Positions 22,351 to 29,980 of a DNA stretch of 30,874 nt are shown piece after piece (position 1 is the stretch's first letter; the number at the start of each line of letters is the position of its first letter). The stretch is taken from assembly GCA_964442905.1 (NCBI GenBank), contig CAYUBD010000010.1, positions 1 through 30,874 on the forward strand. Reading direction: 5' to 3'. The position numbers were made by a program, and so were the translations under genes. This stretch comes from JAFGFG01 sp964442905. Lineage in GTDB: Archaea; Aenigmatarchaeota; Aenigmatarchaeia; QMZP01; JAFGSV01. The notes beneath the pieces are model-generated. The model was not told where the DNA came from. It saw nothing but the letters and a program-made list of their open reading frames with translations, and made no database searches.

Positions 22351-23163
22351 ATGCAGGTCGTCTATTCCCCTGAATGCCTGAAATACGGCACTCCGGGACA
22401 TCCGGAATGCCCCGAGAGAGTGACGGCTATATACAATGAGCTGAAGTCTGCGGGATACAGTTTCACCGAGCCCGTGCCTGCGAAAAAAGAAGACATACTT
22501 CTCGTTCATTCGGAAGAACACTACAACACGGTCGAGAAGGCAGACTATCCCTGCATAGAGACGCCGCCCATAGACATAAAATACCCGCTTCTCTCAGCAG
22601 GCGCGACCATAAAGGCATCGGAGATTCTCGGTTTTGCGCTCACCAGGCCCCCGGGGCATCATGCAGGCAGGGACGTGCTTGAGGGTTTCTGCTACTTCAA
22701 CAACATTGCGATAGCAGTGAAGAAACTTGGAAAGAAGACCGCCATACTCGATCTGGATGTACACCACGGAAACGGCACCGAGTCTATATTCAGGGGACAG
22801 GGAAATGTCATATACGTTTCTCTCCATCAGACGCCGCTGTATCCTATGACCGGCTTCAAGTCAGATGGGAACTGCTACAACTATCCGCTCTTTCCGGACA
22901 CCAGCGAAAAGGACTACATAAAGACGCTTGAAAAAGCGTTGCAGGTTGTCGATTCTTCCAATCCGGAAATCCTCGCCGTATCCATGGGATTCGATACGTT
23001 TATCGGGGATCCGCTCTCCGGCCAGAAACTCACGGAGAAAGGTTATGAAAATATTGGCAGGATGATAAAGGAACTTAACATACCGGCATTCATGACTCTG
23101 GAAGGCGGTTATGCAGTCGAAAAGATAGGAAAGCTCTGCAGGAGCTTTCTGGGCAGCTTCTAA
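22351..23163 (+). CDS. Histone-deacetylase-family (class II HDAC/acetylpolyamine amidohydrolase) hydrolase
   Basis: A 270-aa zinc amidohydrolase. Family landmarks: HPECPERV near residue 18, RPPGHHAG near 108 with the tandem catalytic His, GFCYFNNIAIA, DLDVHHGNGT with Asp and His zinc ligands, SLHQTPLYP, MGFDTFIGDPL with the second Asp, and LEGGY with the active-site Tyr. All catalytic residues are present. At 270 aa it is shorter than typical members (about 300-370), with compact loops. Archaeal relatives may act on acetylated proteins or polyamines; coexistence with an agmatinase-like gene and MC1 allows either and proves neither. The stop overlaps the convergent gene. Confidence 0.9.
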   Translation: MQVVYSPECLKYGTPGHPECPERVTAIYNELKSAGYSFTEPVPAKKEDILLVHSEEHYNTVEKADYPCIETPPIDIKYPLLSAGATIKASEILGFALTRPPGHHAGRDVLEGFCYFNNIAIAVKKLGKKTAILDLDVHHGNGTESIFRGQGNVIYVSLHQTPLYPMTGFKSDGNCYNYPLFPDTSEKDYIKTLEKALQVVDSSNPEILAVSMGFDTFIGDPLSGQKLTEKGYENIGRMIKELNIPAFMTLEGGYAVEKIGKLCRSFLGSF

Positions 23164-24197
23164 TCCTTCTTCAGCAGGAACGTATCCGTTCCCTTCACGT
23201 ACTCAAGGAACTTACAGGACTTCAGTATGCCGTGGGCGTCCTTCTCGTGGAAGCCGAACTCCTTGACTGCGGCCTTCTCGGAAATCACAATCCTTCCAGA
23301 CATCATGTCACCGAGCTTCTTCAGCTTTTCCCTGAAGTTGCACGGTTCCTTCTTCTGGTTGAACCATTCCGAAAAGCCCACGGTTACCGCATCCTTGATG
23401 TTGAAGTTGAGGTGACCCTTCTTGGGCTCAGCGAGGAAAAGCGAGAAGCTGCTGTCAGAGAACCTGTTGACAAAATGCGCCAGCTCCATCTTCGCGCCGT
23501 CGGTAACGAGTACGAACAGCTTGTATCCATTGAGCTTCCGTGCGGCTTTGTGAAGGTAAGCATTCAGGGAATTCTCATCGAATTCCCCGCGCGCATCGTA
23601 CGGTGACACTATGACAGTGAGCTTTGTCCGCTTCCAGAACCATTTCTTGGTATAAACTTCTATGATGTAGTCGCCTTCTTTCTTCACTGACCTGAACCTG
23701 GCATTATGGATGTAATGAGTGGGTGTCCAGTCCACAGGACCGCTATGCTCCATATTCTTCCTGAGCCATATGGAATATTCGGACGCATAGTACTGCAGCT
23801 TTGATTTCCTGCTTTCCTCATGCTCGTCCAGCACTTCGCTCAGGTCGACCTTGATGTCCGGCTCATCATCACCGAATATCTCCTTCTTCCTCGGGCTCTT
23901 TTCACCCTCGTCGACCACATCCTTAACATGATTCCTGCAGAACCTGTACTTGTTGACATCCCAGCAGTTACGGCATATGAGATTATCACAGCCCTCCCAA
24001 AGGCATTTGCCTGCCCAGTCCGTGCGCGAGCTTATCTTCTTGCCGCACCTTGAACAGAATTCCATCTTCTTCTCTGAAAGTATATCATCAAGTTTCTCCT
24101 TGGCTTCCCGTTCCCTTTCTGATATGTCGATTTCCAGCTCCTTCCTCGCAATTTCGAGTTCTGATTCTACGCGGTTCTTGTCAGAATCCTTTCCCAT
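23160..24197 (-). CDS. Coiled-coil zinc-finger protein, last gene of the SPFH cluster
   Basis: A 345-aa protein. Residues 1-40 are a charged coiled coil (ESELEIARKELEIDISERERE). Residues about 45-90 hold a treble-clef-like set of Cys (CSRC, CLWEGC, CRNC, CRNH) able to bind two zinc ions. Residues 140-270 form an alpha/beta domain with a basic WFWKRTKLTVIVSPYDARGEF strand pair that resembles a nuclease- or restriction-like core in layout only. The C-terminus looks like a small winged helix (EKAAVKEFGFHEKDAHGILKSCKFLEYV). The ATG at 24197 is preferred over 24215: GGAGGT, inside the last codons of the preceding gene, sits 6 bases upstream. No family recognised. Confidence 0.7.
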   Translation of the reverse strand: MGKDSDKNRVESELEIARKELEIDISEREREAKEKLDDILSEKKMEFCSRCGKKISSRTDWAGKCLWEGCDNLICRNCWDVNKYRFCRNHVKDVVDEGEKSPRKKEIFGDDEPDIKVDLSEVLDEHEESRKSKLQYYASEYSIWLRKNMEHSGPVDWTPTHYIHNARFRSVKKEGDYIIEVYTKKWFWKRTKLTVIVSPYDARGEFDENSLNAYLHKAARKLNGYKLFVLVTDGAKMELAHFVNRFSDSSFSLFLAEPKKGHLNFNIKDAVTVGFSEWFNQKKEPCNFREKLKKLGDMMSGRIVISEKAAVKEFGFHEKDAHGILKSCKFLEYVKGTDTFLLKKD

Positions 24198-24198
24198 T

Positions 24199-24702
24199 TC
24201 AACCTCCGAGGGCATGCCTTCTTTTCTTGAATATAGTCAGAAGGTCCATTATGTATTTCTTGATTTGCAACGATTTACCGGGCACTGATGAGGCGCCCCT
24301 TCCATTGAGAACACTGTCCTGCATGCTTTCCATTATACCGGTCAGCCTGCTGGCATTATTAATCATAGTCGTGTCGAATTTTATGAGCCTCATGTAATCC
24401 TTGTAGACAGCCACCTCACTCCAGTTCATCTTAAGTCCCAGTTCAAGAAGGAATATGTCTAGCCATTGCATGACCTCGTCCAGCGGGCCGGCGCTCTTCA
24501 TGTCCTGGTCGAGATAAGCCGCTTCGATTATGGGAAAAAGGAAGTCTCTTGACTTGTTTATCTCATCCGCAATAAGCTGCCTTAGCCGCTCGTCGGTCTT
24601 TTCTGTGTGCTTGGGATCCTTGTAGCTGTAACCGTTAATCAGCTTCTCCATAGCATTGAACTCTTTCTTCACATTGTCTTTTGCCTTCACCCATTCACTC
24701 AT
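24199..24702 (-). CDS. Helical protein of the SPFH cluster, paralog 1
   Basis: A 167-aa protein predicted almost entirely alpha-helical, with no TM segment or catalytic motif. It aligns with the next upstream gene product: GYSYKDPKHTEKTDERLRQLI here against GYSNMKNIRETDRKIRAYL there, then matching helices ending in FLFPIIEAAYLDQD against DLFHVVQASYEIEKD. The two therefore arose by duplication and may form a heteromeric helical bundle. The ribosome site GGGTGATG overlaps the stop of the upstream gene, so translation is coupled. Function unknown. Confidence 0.65.
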   Translation of the reverse strand: MSEWVKAKDNVKKEFNAMEKLINGYSYKDPKHTEKTDERLRQLIADEINKSRDFLFPIIEAAYLDQDMKSAGPLDEVMQWLDIFLLELGLKMNWSEVAVYKDYMRLIKFDTTMINNASRLTGIMESMQDSVLNGRGASSVPGKSLQIKKYIMDLLTIFKKRRHALGG

Positions 24703-24706
24703 ATCA

Positions 24707-25225
24707 TCACCCTGTTATACTTTTCTCCCTTTCTTCCAGCAGCGATATTATTTCTTCGCTGTATGTCTTAATCTTATCCAGATTTTTAATAAAGTACTTT
24801 TCCCTCCCCCTGTCGAAAAGCATCTTGTTGAGCATGCGCGCATCCTTGCTCATATCCTTAACCATGAGCACGAGTTCTCTGTCACGCCTGATGAGGTTGC
24901 TCAGATTCTTCTCTGCTCTGCTTACACACTTTTTACAGATGTCATCGCTGTCCTTTTGACTGCATATATTGCTGTTCTCTGCCCTCTTCACGAGGGATGT
25001 GACATCATCCCATACATCTTCTGCGGCTTCGCTTAGCTTGTCCTTTTCTATTTCATAGCTTGCCTGCACGACGTGGAACAGGTCATCCTTTATCGTCTTC
25101 AGCACAGAAATGAGATACGCTCTTATCTTCCTGTCAGTTTCCCTGATGTTCTTCATGTTGGAGTAGCCGTATTCCGGAACGAGGCTTTCCATCCTTTCCA
25201 TAATGTCAAAAAAGCTTTCATCCAT
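24707..25225 (-). CDS. Helical protein of the SPFH cluster, paralog 2
   Basis: A 172-aa all-helical protein with strong heptad character (IEKDKLSEAAEDVWDDVTSLVKRAENS and the C-terminal KNLDKIKTYSEEIISLLEEREKS). A mid-protein C...CKKC pattern (residues 88-101) is absent from its paralog. It sits 4 bp after the SPFH gene and 4 bp before paralog 1. Homology to paralog 1 is visible over the N-terminal 60 residues. Probably part of the same complex as the SPFH protein. Confidence 0.65.
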   Translation of the reverse strand: MDESFFDIMERMESLVPEYGYSNMKNIRETDRKIRAYLISVLKTIKDDLFHVVQASYEIEKDKLSEAAEDVWDDVTSLVKRAENSNICSQKDSDDICKKCVSRAEKNLSNLIRRDRELVLMVKDMSKDARMLNKMLFDRGREKYFIKNLDKIKTYSEEIISLLEEREKSITG

Positions 25226-25229
25226 GCTC

Positions 25230-26309
25230 TCACTTCTTTTTCCTGTCCATCTTCACTTCAAGCCTGGTCTTCTCCTTTTCGATATCCCCCACCATGCTAC
25301 TGAATGTCTGCTTGTCTATCTTCCTCTGGAAGTATTTCTTCTCGGCAGCATCGACCAGCTTCTGCAGCCCGTCGTACCTTTCCTCAAGGTCAGCGCCGGT
25401 CTCACCCGGAATCACATCTTTCAGTGATTCCAGGCCGAGGTTTTTCCTTTCACCGTCCCTGAGAATCTTCTGCTTGTCCTTTATCTCCTTCAGCTTCAGG
25501 GCTTCTGTGGCGTCTTTCATGTCCTGCTGTGTCTCTTCCTCCTCTATTCCCATTTCTGTCTCGCGCTTTATCCTTTCCCTTTCCATCTCGTCCAGTACCT
25601 GTTCCCTGGTCTCGGCGGTTCCTTTTATCTCCTCAACTTCCCTTTCATGCACGGCCTTCCTTGTATCCTCCTCTTCGGCGATGTGCTCTTTCTCGGTCTC
25701 CTCTTTCATATCACCGCGCCTTTTCAGGTATTCCTCATAGTCTTCGGGAAGGATAAAGACCACAGAAAATGAAAGAAGCTCAAGCCCGAAAACCTCAAAC
25801 TTCTTCCTGGCCTCGACCTCGACAGACACCCGGATTTCTTTTTCCACGGTTCTGTCATCCTGGAGGTCGTCTATTTTCTTCTTCTTCACGATTGGTGTCA
25901 GCGAAGATGAAACTATCTCTTTCCTGAGTTCCGTCCATATGTCCTCTATACTGAGTACATCCCGTCTTCCAAGCAGCAGCTTCCTGATCTTTTCGGGTTC
26001 AGATATGATGAACTTCATCTCTATGTCTGCATTTATCTTCTTGTCGTCATTCGTCCACAGCCCCCCCACATCCCTGCGGATGGATTTGGGCGATTTGTCA
26101 ATGAATACCACGCTCCTTCCGGTGCCTGAGAACATGCCTGACACTTTGTGCTCCCCTTTTTCGAAAGAATGCACAGCACTGCCTTCCTTCTCAAGTATGG
26201 CGGCCTCTCCATCGGAAAGATGTATTTTCTTGCTGAATAATCCGCCAATCTGTGATATGCTCATTCTCTGCGCCACTGTGGCTTCAGACCTTTCCCACTT
26301 CTTTGCCAT
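25230..26309 (-). CDS. SPFH/Band 7-like protein with long coiled coil
   Basis: A 359-aa protein. Residues 1-190 fit a soluble SPFH (stomatin/prohibitin-like) domain: SISQIGGLFSKKIHLSDGEAAILEKEG, then INADIEMKFIISEPEKIRKLL and VEVEARKKFEVFGLELLSFSVVFILPEDYEEYLKRR. The layout is closer to the cytosolic YdjI-type branch than to TM-anchored stomatins, since no N-terminal TM is present. Residues 195-359 are an extremely Glu/Lys/Arg-rich coiled coil ending in a basic tail. ATG at 26309 (MAKKWER) is preferred: a TATA-like cttaaaaat at 26331-26339 lies about 26 nt upstream. The frame extends three codons to 26318. SPFH proteins scaffold membrane microdomains. Confidence 0.78.
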   Translation of the reverse strand: MAKKWERSEATVAQRMSISQIGGLFSKKIHLSDGEAAILEKEGSAVHSFEKGEHKVSGMFSGTGRSVVFIDKSPKSIRRDVGGLWTNDDKKINADIEMKFIISEPEKIRKLLLGRRDVLSIEDIWTELRKEIVSSSLTPIVKKKKIDDLQDDRTVEKEIRVSVEVEARKKFEVFGLELLSFSVVFILPEDYEEYLKRRGDMKEETEKEHIAEEEDTRKAVHEREVEEIKGTAETREQVLDEMERERIKRETEMGIEEEETQQDMKDATEALKLKEIKDKQKILRDGERKNLGLESLKDVIPGETGADLEERYDGLQKLVDAAEKKYFQRKIDKQTFSSMVGDIEKEKTRLEVKMDRKKK

Positions 26310-26340
26310 GTTTATCATTTTACCATGAAACTTAAAAATC

Positions 26341-28065
26341 TCAGGTTTTCGTCCGCTGCACGACAGAATCCTTGAATTTCACTTCTTTTTTCGTGGTTTC
26401 TCCCTCTTCCCCGGTTCCTATCCTCGACCTCTGTACCACTGAATCTATGATGTTTATGACCTTCTTTATCTCAACCTTCTCGACTTCGTGGGCATCTGTC
26501 TCCAATACTATTGTGTGCCTTATTATATCTGATATTCTCTCGAGATTCTGGGCAAGGCCGCTCTTGGTTTCAGAATATAGTTTCAGTACAAGATGCACAA
26601 AGTCATCATCCTTCTTTATCACGACCGTGAGCATGTTGTGGCCGCCTTCAAGCCGGAATGAGAAAAGGAGCATGACCTCATCCTTGAACTTGTGCTCTGC
26701 CACGAGTGCCATGTCCCTGCAGTTCTCCATGATGTGCTTAAGGACGACACCGCCTTTCATGCCCCTGAATGTATATCCCTTCTGCATGTGAAACAACTTC
26801 TTCTCAAGCTCAGTATACAGCTTCTCGCTTATCGGGTATGCTGCTATGCTGCTGTCCAGTCGGGTTTTTTGCGCCTTGAATTCCTCAGTCCCCTCAAAGG
26901 CCTTCTTTAGCGGACGCTCAGCGTCCATAACATTCGCAATCACCGGGGGTATGGCTTCCTCATACATTACATCCTTCTCATCATGCATGGTGAAGGTTCC
27001 ACCGGCAATCCTGTGCCTGCCGGGAATGTCTATTTTCATGCTCCAGGCCGCGCCGTATTCCTCTCCGGGCGAAAGCTTCCCGAATTCCTTCGGGTTCTGA
27101 TGAGGTGCGGTTATGTTCTCCGCAAAATCCACGTCTACCTTGAGATCATAGAGCGGGCTGGAAGAGAGGTTCTTAACGAGTATCACGAGCTTGCTTATCT
27201 TGCTGATTACAGGGTCCGGGTGTATGTGAGAAGTTATCTGCACCCTCGGCCTTACGGTGACAGATATCGGCTCGATCTTAAAATCAAGCGTTTCCGCTTT
27301 CTCGTTCTCCCATGTTATGAAGTTGTAAGGTGACTTAAGCATGCCGATCTTGCCAGTGGTTTCATATGAGAATATCCGGACTTCCCCGGGCTTGAGCTTC
27401 TCTATCTCATGCGTCAGTCTGGCGTCCCTGTCTCCTATGACTATGTTATTAAGCATATCCTTGCTGTGGTTCTCCACAACAACCTCGAACCTAACCGGTT
27501 CTCCTTCAACAACAGTACCCTTTTCAGCATACTGGTCTACACGGGGATGTGATATGGCATGCTTCAGCCTGTATACCTCATTCTTCAGGTCGTCGTCATG
27601 CTCTATCCGGCAGGCCTTGTCATAGAATTTTATGGATTCATCTGACCGTCCGTCCTCCCGGCTGGCCATGGCCGCAGTCTTGTAGCACCACTGTGCTGCG
27701 TAAATACTCTTGGATTCCATGAACTTATCGGCGCCTTTCAGTGCATAATTTATGGTGTTCTTGTGGTCACCTTTACCCCTCGCTGCCAGTGCCGCAGACC
27801 TGTAAGACCATCCGGCATTGAATGTCTTACCCTCCCTTTCGCCGTACTCCGCGGCAAGAAGCGCATAATTCATGCCGTCATCCCATTCTTTTGCCCTTCT
27901 AGCCAGAACAGAAAGTCTCTGATACAGCATGGCTGCGTCGGAAAGGTCGCCTTTCTTGGCGTCTGATTCAGCCTTTTTCAGCAGCTTCACCGACATTTTC
28001 TCATAGTCCTTCTTCTCTATGGAAACATCTCCCTCTTTTTTCAGCTGCCTGTTAAAAAGTGACAT
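26341..28065 (-). CDS. TPR/alpha-SNAP-like protein with Ig-like domains and DSVVQR tail
   Basis: A 574-aa cytosolic-looking protein heading the SPFH cluster. Residues 20-160 are helical repeats (AAMLYQRLSVLARRAKEWDDGMNYALLAAEYG, AGWSYRSAALAARGKGD, AAQWCYKTAAMASREDGR), like TPR or alpha-SNAP. Residues 170-270 and 275-375 are two beta-sandwich domains (EPVRFEVVVENHS, LVILVKNLSSSPLYDLKV). Residues 415-520 are alpha/beta of unknown fold. The tail contains DSVVQRSRIGTG and, 27 residues later, DSVVQRTKT. There is no signal peptide, so the Ig-like domains are probably intracellular, as in vesicle-coat appendages. It is leaderless from the TATA element at 28087-28096. Function unknown. Confidence 0.72.
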   Translation of the reverse strand: MSLFNRQLKKEGDVSIEKKDYEKMSVKLLKKAESDAKKGDLSDAAMLYQRLSVLARRAKEWDDGMNYALLAAEYGEREGKTFNAGWSYRSAALAARGKGDHKNTINYALKGADKFMESKSIYAAQWCYKTAAMASREDGRSDESIKFYDKACRIEHDDDLKNEVYRLKHAISHPRVDQYAEKGTVVEGEPVRFEVVVENHSKDMLNNIVIGDRDARLTHEIEKLKPGEVRIFSYETTGKIGMLKSPYNFITWENEKAETLDFKIEPISVTVRPRVQITSHIHPDPVISKISKLVILVKNLSSSPLYDLKVDVDFAENITAPHQNPKEFGKLSPGEEYGAAWSMKIDIPGRHRIAGGTFTMHDEKDVMYEEAIPPVIANVMDAERPLKKAFEGTEEFKAQKTRLDSSIAAYPISEKLYTELEKKLFHMQKGYTFRGMKGGVVLKHIMENCRDMALVAEHKFKDEVMLLFSFRLEGGHNMLTVVIKKDDDFVHLVLKLYSETKSGLAQNLERISDIIRHTIVLETDAHEVEKVEIKKVINIIDSVVQRSRIGTGEEGETTKKEVKFKDSVVQRTKT

Positions 28066-28084
28066 ATTAAATAAAGAGCAGTAA

Positions 28085-28099
28085 AAATTATATATTATG
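28085..28099. promoter_or_regulatory. TATA element shared by the SPFH cluster and the zinc-ribbon gene
   Basis: The A/T core attatatatt at 28087-28096 lies about 26 nt from the minus-strand ATG at 28065 and about 32 nt from the plus-strand ATG at 28124. The 58-bp spacer holds no other TATA candidate of equal quality. Confidence 0.5.
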
Positions 28100-28123
28100 T
28101 TTACATGTTAATTGTGATTTAAT

Positions 28124-28240
28124 ATGGCAAAATATGAATGTCTCAAGTGCGGCTGGGTAGGGAAACCCATAATAATGGAGCCTGTCACGAAGGTCTGTCC
28201 CAAGTGCGGCGCAGTTCAGCTTGAGAAAATCAAGAAATAG
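28124..28240 (+). CDS. 38-aa zinc-ribbon protein
   Basis: A tiny gene encoding MAKYECLKCGWVGKPIIMEP followed by VTKVCPKCGAVQLEKIKK. Two CxxCG knuckles (Cys6/9 and Cys25/28) make a one-zinc rubredoxin-like or zinc-ribbon fold. GTGAT at 28114-28118 acts as the ribosome site 5 bases before the ATG, and a TATA element is upstream. Similar mini-ribbons are common in archaea and often bind RNA or act as small adaptors. Divergent from the SPFH cluster; convergent with the RPA-like gene with a 1-bp gap. Confidence 0.8.
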   Translation: MAKYECLKCGWVGKPIIMEPVTKVCPKCGAVQLEKIKK

Positions 28241-28241
28241 T

Positions 28242-28877
28242 TCAGATTTTCTTTATCTTACCGGGAGTGGGCTCGTAGCATACACCCTCGCCAAGCAGTT
28301 CGTTTATCACACTTTCGAGTGTTTCTTCGGGTGCACCGGCCTGATGCACGAGGTCGCTGTACTTTATGCCGTCCTGGCTGCCCTCTATGACCGTGAGCAC
28401 TTTCTTCCTCAGGTCAGTGTCTTCATCTGACTGCGGAAGCGCCTGAGGCTTTTGGACCGAATCGGGCGCAGAAGACACCTTTTTCAGTTTTGCCAGCACC
28501 TCGAGTCTCATAAGGACTTCCTCATCCGGAGTTATCTTCCTTATAATTTCAGGTACAACATATATCTCACCCTCATACTCCCTGATCTTTCCTATCAGCC
28601 TGACAAGGTCACCAACATTAGTGTCTCCAAGGAGCGTTATCTCCCTCCACAGCTTTGCCCTCATGGTCGCGGTGCAGTCATCGATTGTCACAGAACTGAA
28701 GTTGCCGTCTTCAGAAACGAACTTCCCGACAATCGTGCCTGCTATCATGGCTCTTGATATGTTCTCCTTTGATGGTGTAACAACATAACTGGGTTCCATT
28801 CCCTCTTTCTTGACCCATTCGCCGCTCACGATGTCAACTATCCTGGATTTCATGGCGGTCTGTCTTTGCATAGGCAT
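28242..28877 (-). CDS. RPA32-like single-stranded DNA-binding protein
   Basis: A 211-aa protein. Residues 40-115 form an OB fold (SRAMIAGTIVGKFVSEDGNFSSVTIDDCTATMRAKLW...VGDLVRLIGKIREYEGEIYVVPEIIRKI), a good match to the RPA2/RPA32 ssDNA-binding domain. A flexible Pro/Gln/Ser linker (120-150) leads to a C-terminal winged helix (RKKVLTVIEGSQDGIKYSDLVHQAGAPEETLESVINELLGEGVCYEP), the RPA32 protein-interaction module. This layout is typical of archaeal Rpa32/COG3390-type subunits. A minus-strand TATA element (ctataaatac, around 28898-28907) is about 25 nt from the ATG. The partner large RPA subunit is not in the window. Confidence 0.85.
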   Translation of the reverse strand: MPMQRQTAMKSRIVDIVSGEWVKKEGMEPSYVVTPSKENISRAMIAGTIVGKFVSEDGNFSSVTIDDCTATMRAKLWREITLLGDTNVGDLVRLIGKIREYEGEIYVVPEIIRKITPDEEVLMRLEVLAKLKKVSSAPDSVQKPQALPQSDEDTDLRKKVLTVIEGSQDGIKYSDLVHQAGAPEETLESVINELLGEGVCYEPTPGKIKKI

Positions 28878-28915
28878 ACACTAGAATATGCATTCAGTAT
28901 TTATAGAATTTTCGG

Positions 28916-29980
28916 TCAGGCGTGCAGTTCGATGATGTCTTTGTCTTTCATCCTGTGGTCAGGTCCAACTTTCTGTTCATCGAATTTTGCCGAAGGCCCC
29001 CAGATGCGCGCGTGCTTCAGATACTTCTCCTGACCCCTCAGTATCTTCTTGGCGACATCCATCACTGTGCACCCGGTCTTCATTATAAGAGGCTCTTCCA
29101 TGTCGGGCTCGTGACCGATGCGCTTCATGTACAGCCTTATGAGGCCGAGCTTCTTCCATATGGCTTTCCTGAGGTCGTCAAGATTCTCGTTCTTCTCCGC
29201 CGAGATTTTGATGACTTCCCCCCAGACGTTGCTGAAGTCCATTATCCTGTCTATCTTGTTCAGGACTGTTATGGACGGCACGTAAACCCTGTTCTTCATC
29301 ATCGCGTCTATAAGCTGCTCCTCGTTGATGTTCTCGCGTATAAGGACATCGGCGTTGTGCATCTTGAACTCGGAGAGTATCGATTTTACCGATTCTTTCG
29401 TAAGCTTTGGCCTCTTCACGGCTATGTTTATCTGCAGGCCGCCAGTGTCCTTCTTAACGATTTTGATATCGGGCGGCTGCTGGTTCGGCCTGAATCCGGC
29501 GTTGTACAACTCTTTTTCGATAGTCTCCAACTGCTTCATGTCATCAAGAAGAAATATGATGAGGTCTGCAATCCTCACTGCCGACAGGACCTGCCTGCCT
29601 TTTCCAAGGCCCTTGGCCGCATCGGAAATCAGTCCCGGTATGTCCAGTATCTGGATTTTAGCGCCGTTGTATTCAAGCATCCCTGGTATTACATCAAGCG
29701 TCGTGAAGTCGTAGTGCCCTATCTTCGATTCGGCATTCGTGAGCTTGTTGAGAAGCGTTGATTTCCCTACGGAAGGGAACCCAACAAGAAGCACAGTCGC
29801 ATCCCCGGACTTCTTCACGCCGAATCCCGGGCCGTAACTGGCGCCTGAACCCTTTGAAACTTCATCGCGCAGCGTGGCAAGCTTGGCTTTCAGCTTCCCG
29901 ATGTGAGCCTGCGTGTGCTTGTTGTATTTGGTCTTGGCGAGCTCCTCCTCTATCTTCTGGATGTCATCTTCGCGTGTCAT
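28916..29980 (-). CDS. DRG/Rbg-family GTPase with TGS domain
   Basis: A 354-aa translation-associated GTPase of the Obg-HflX superfamily (archaeal/eukaryotic DRG). A helical N-terminus (IEEELAKTKYNKHTQAHIGKLKAKLATLRDE) is diagnostic. Then come G1 GFPSVGKST near residues 67-75, the switch region YDFTTLDVIPG, G3 DIPGLISDA and G4 LNKID. An inserted S5D2L-like segment lies between G3 and G4. The C-terminal TGS domain (EEPLIMKTGCTVMDVAKKI...DKDIIELH) probably contacts ribosomal RNA. Its ATG overlaps the xerA stop (ATGA), so the two genes are translationally coupled. Confidence 0.95.
   Translation of the reverse strand: MTREDDIQKIEEELAKTKYNKHTQAHIGKLKAKLATLRDEVSKGSGASYGPGFGVKKSGDATVLLVGFPSVGKSTLLNKLTNAESKIGHYDFTTLDVIPGMLEYNGAKIQILDIPGLISDAAKGLGKGRQVLSAVRIADLIIFLLDDMKQLETIEKELYNAGFRPNQQPPDIKIVKKDTGGLQINIAVKRPKLTKESVKSILSEFKMHNADVLIRENINEEQLIDAMMKNRVYVPSITVLNKIDRIMDFSNVWGEVIKISAEKNENLDDLRKAIWKKLGLIRLYMKRIGHEPDMEEPLIMKTGCTVMDVAKKILRGQEKYLKHARIWGPSAKFDEQKVGPDHRMKDKDIIELHA

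Noticed and set aside
28922..29761. 279-aa open frame antisense to the DRG GTPase
   Set aside because: It lies wholly opposite a well-conserved GTPase gene and has a Tyr/His/Leu-rich composition with no domain pattern.
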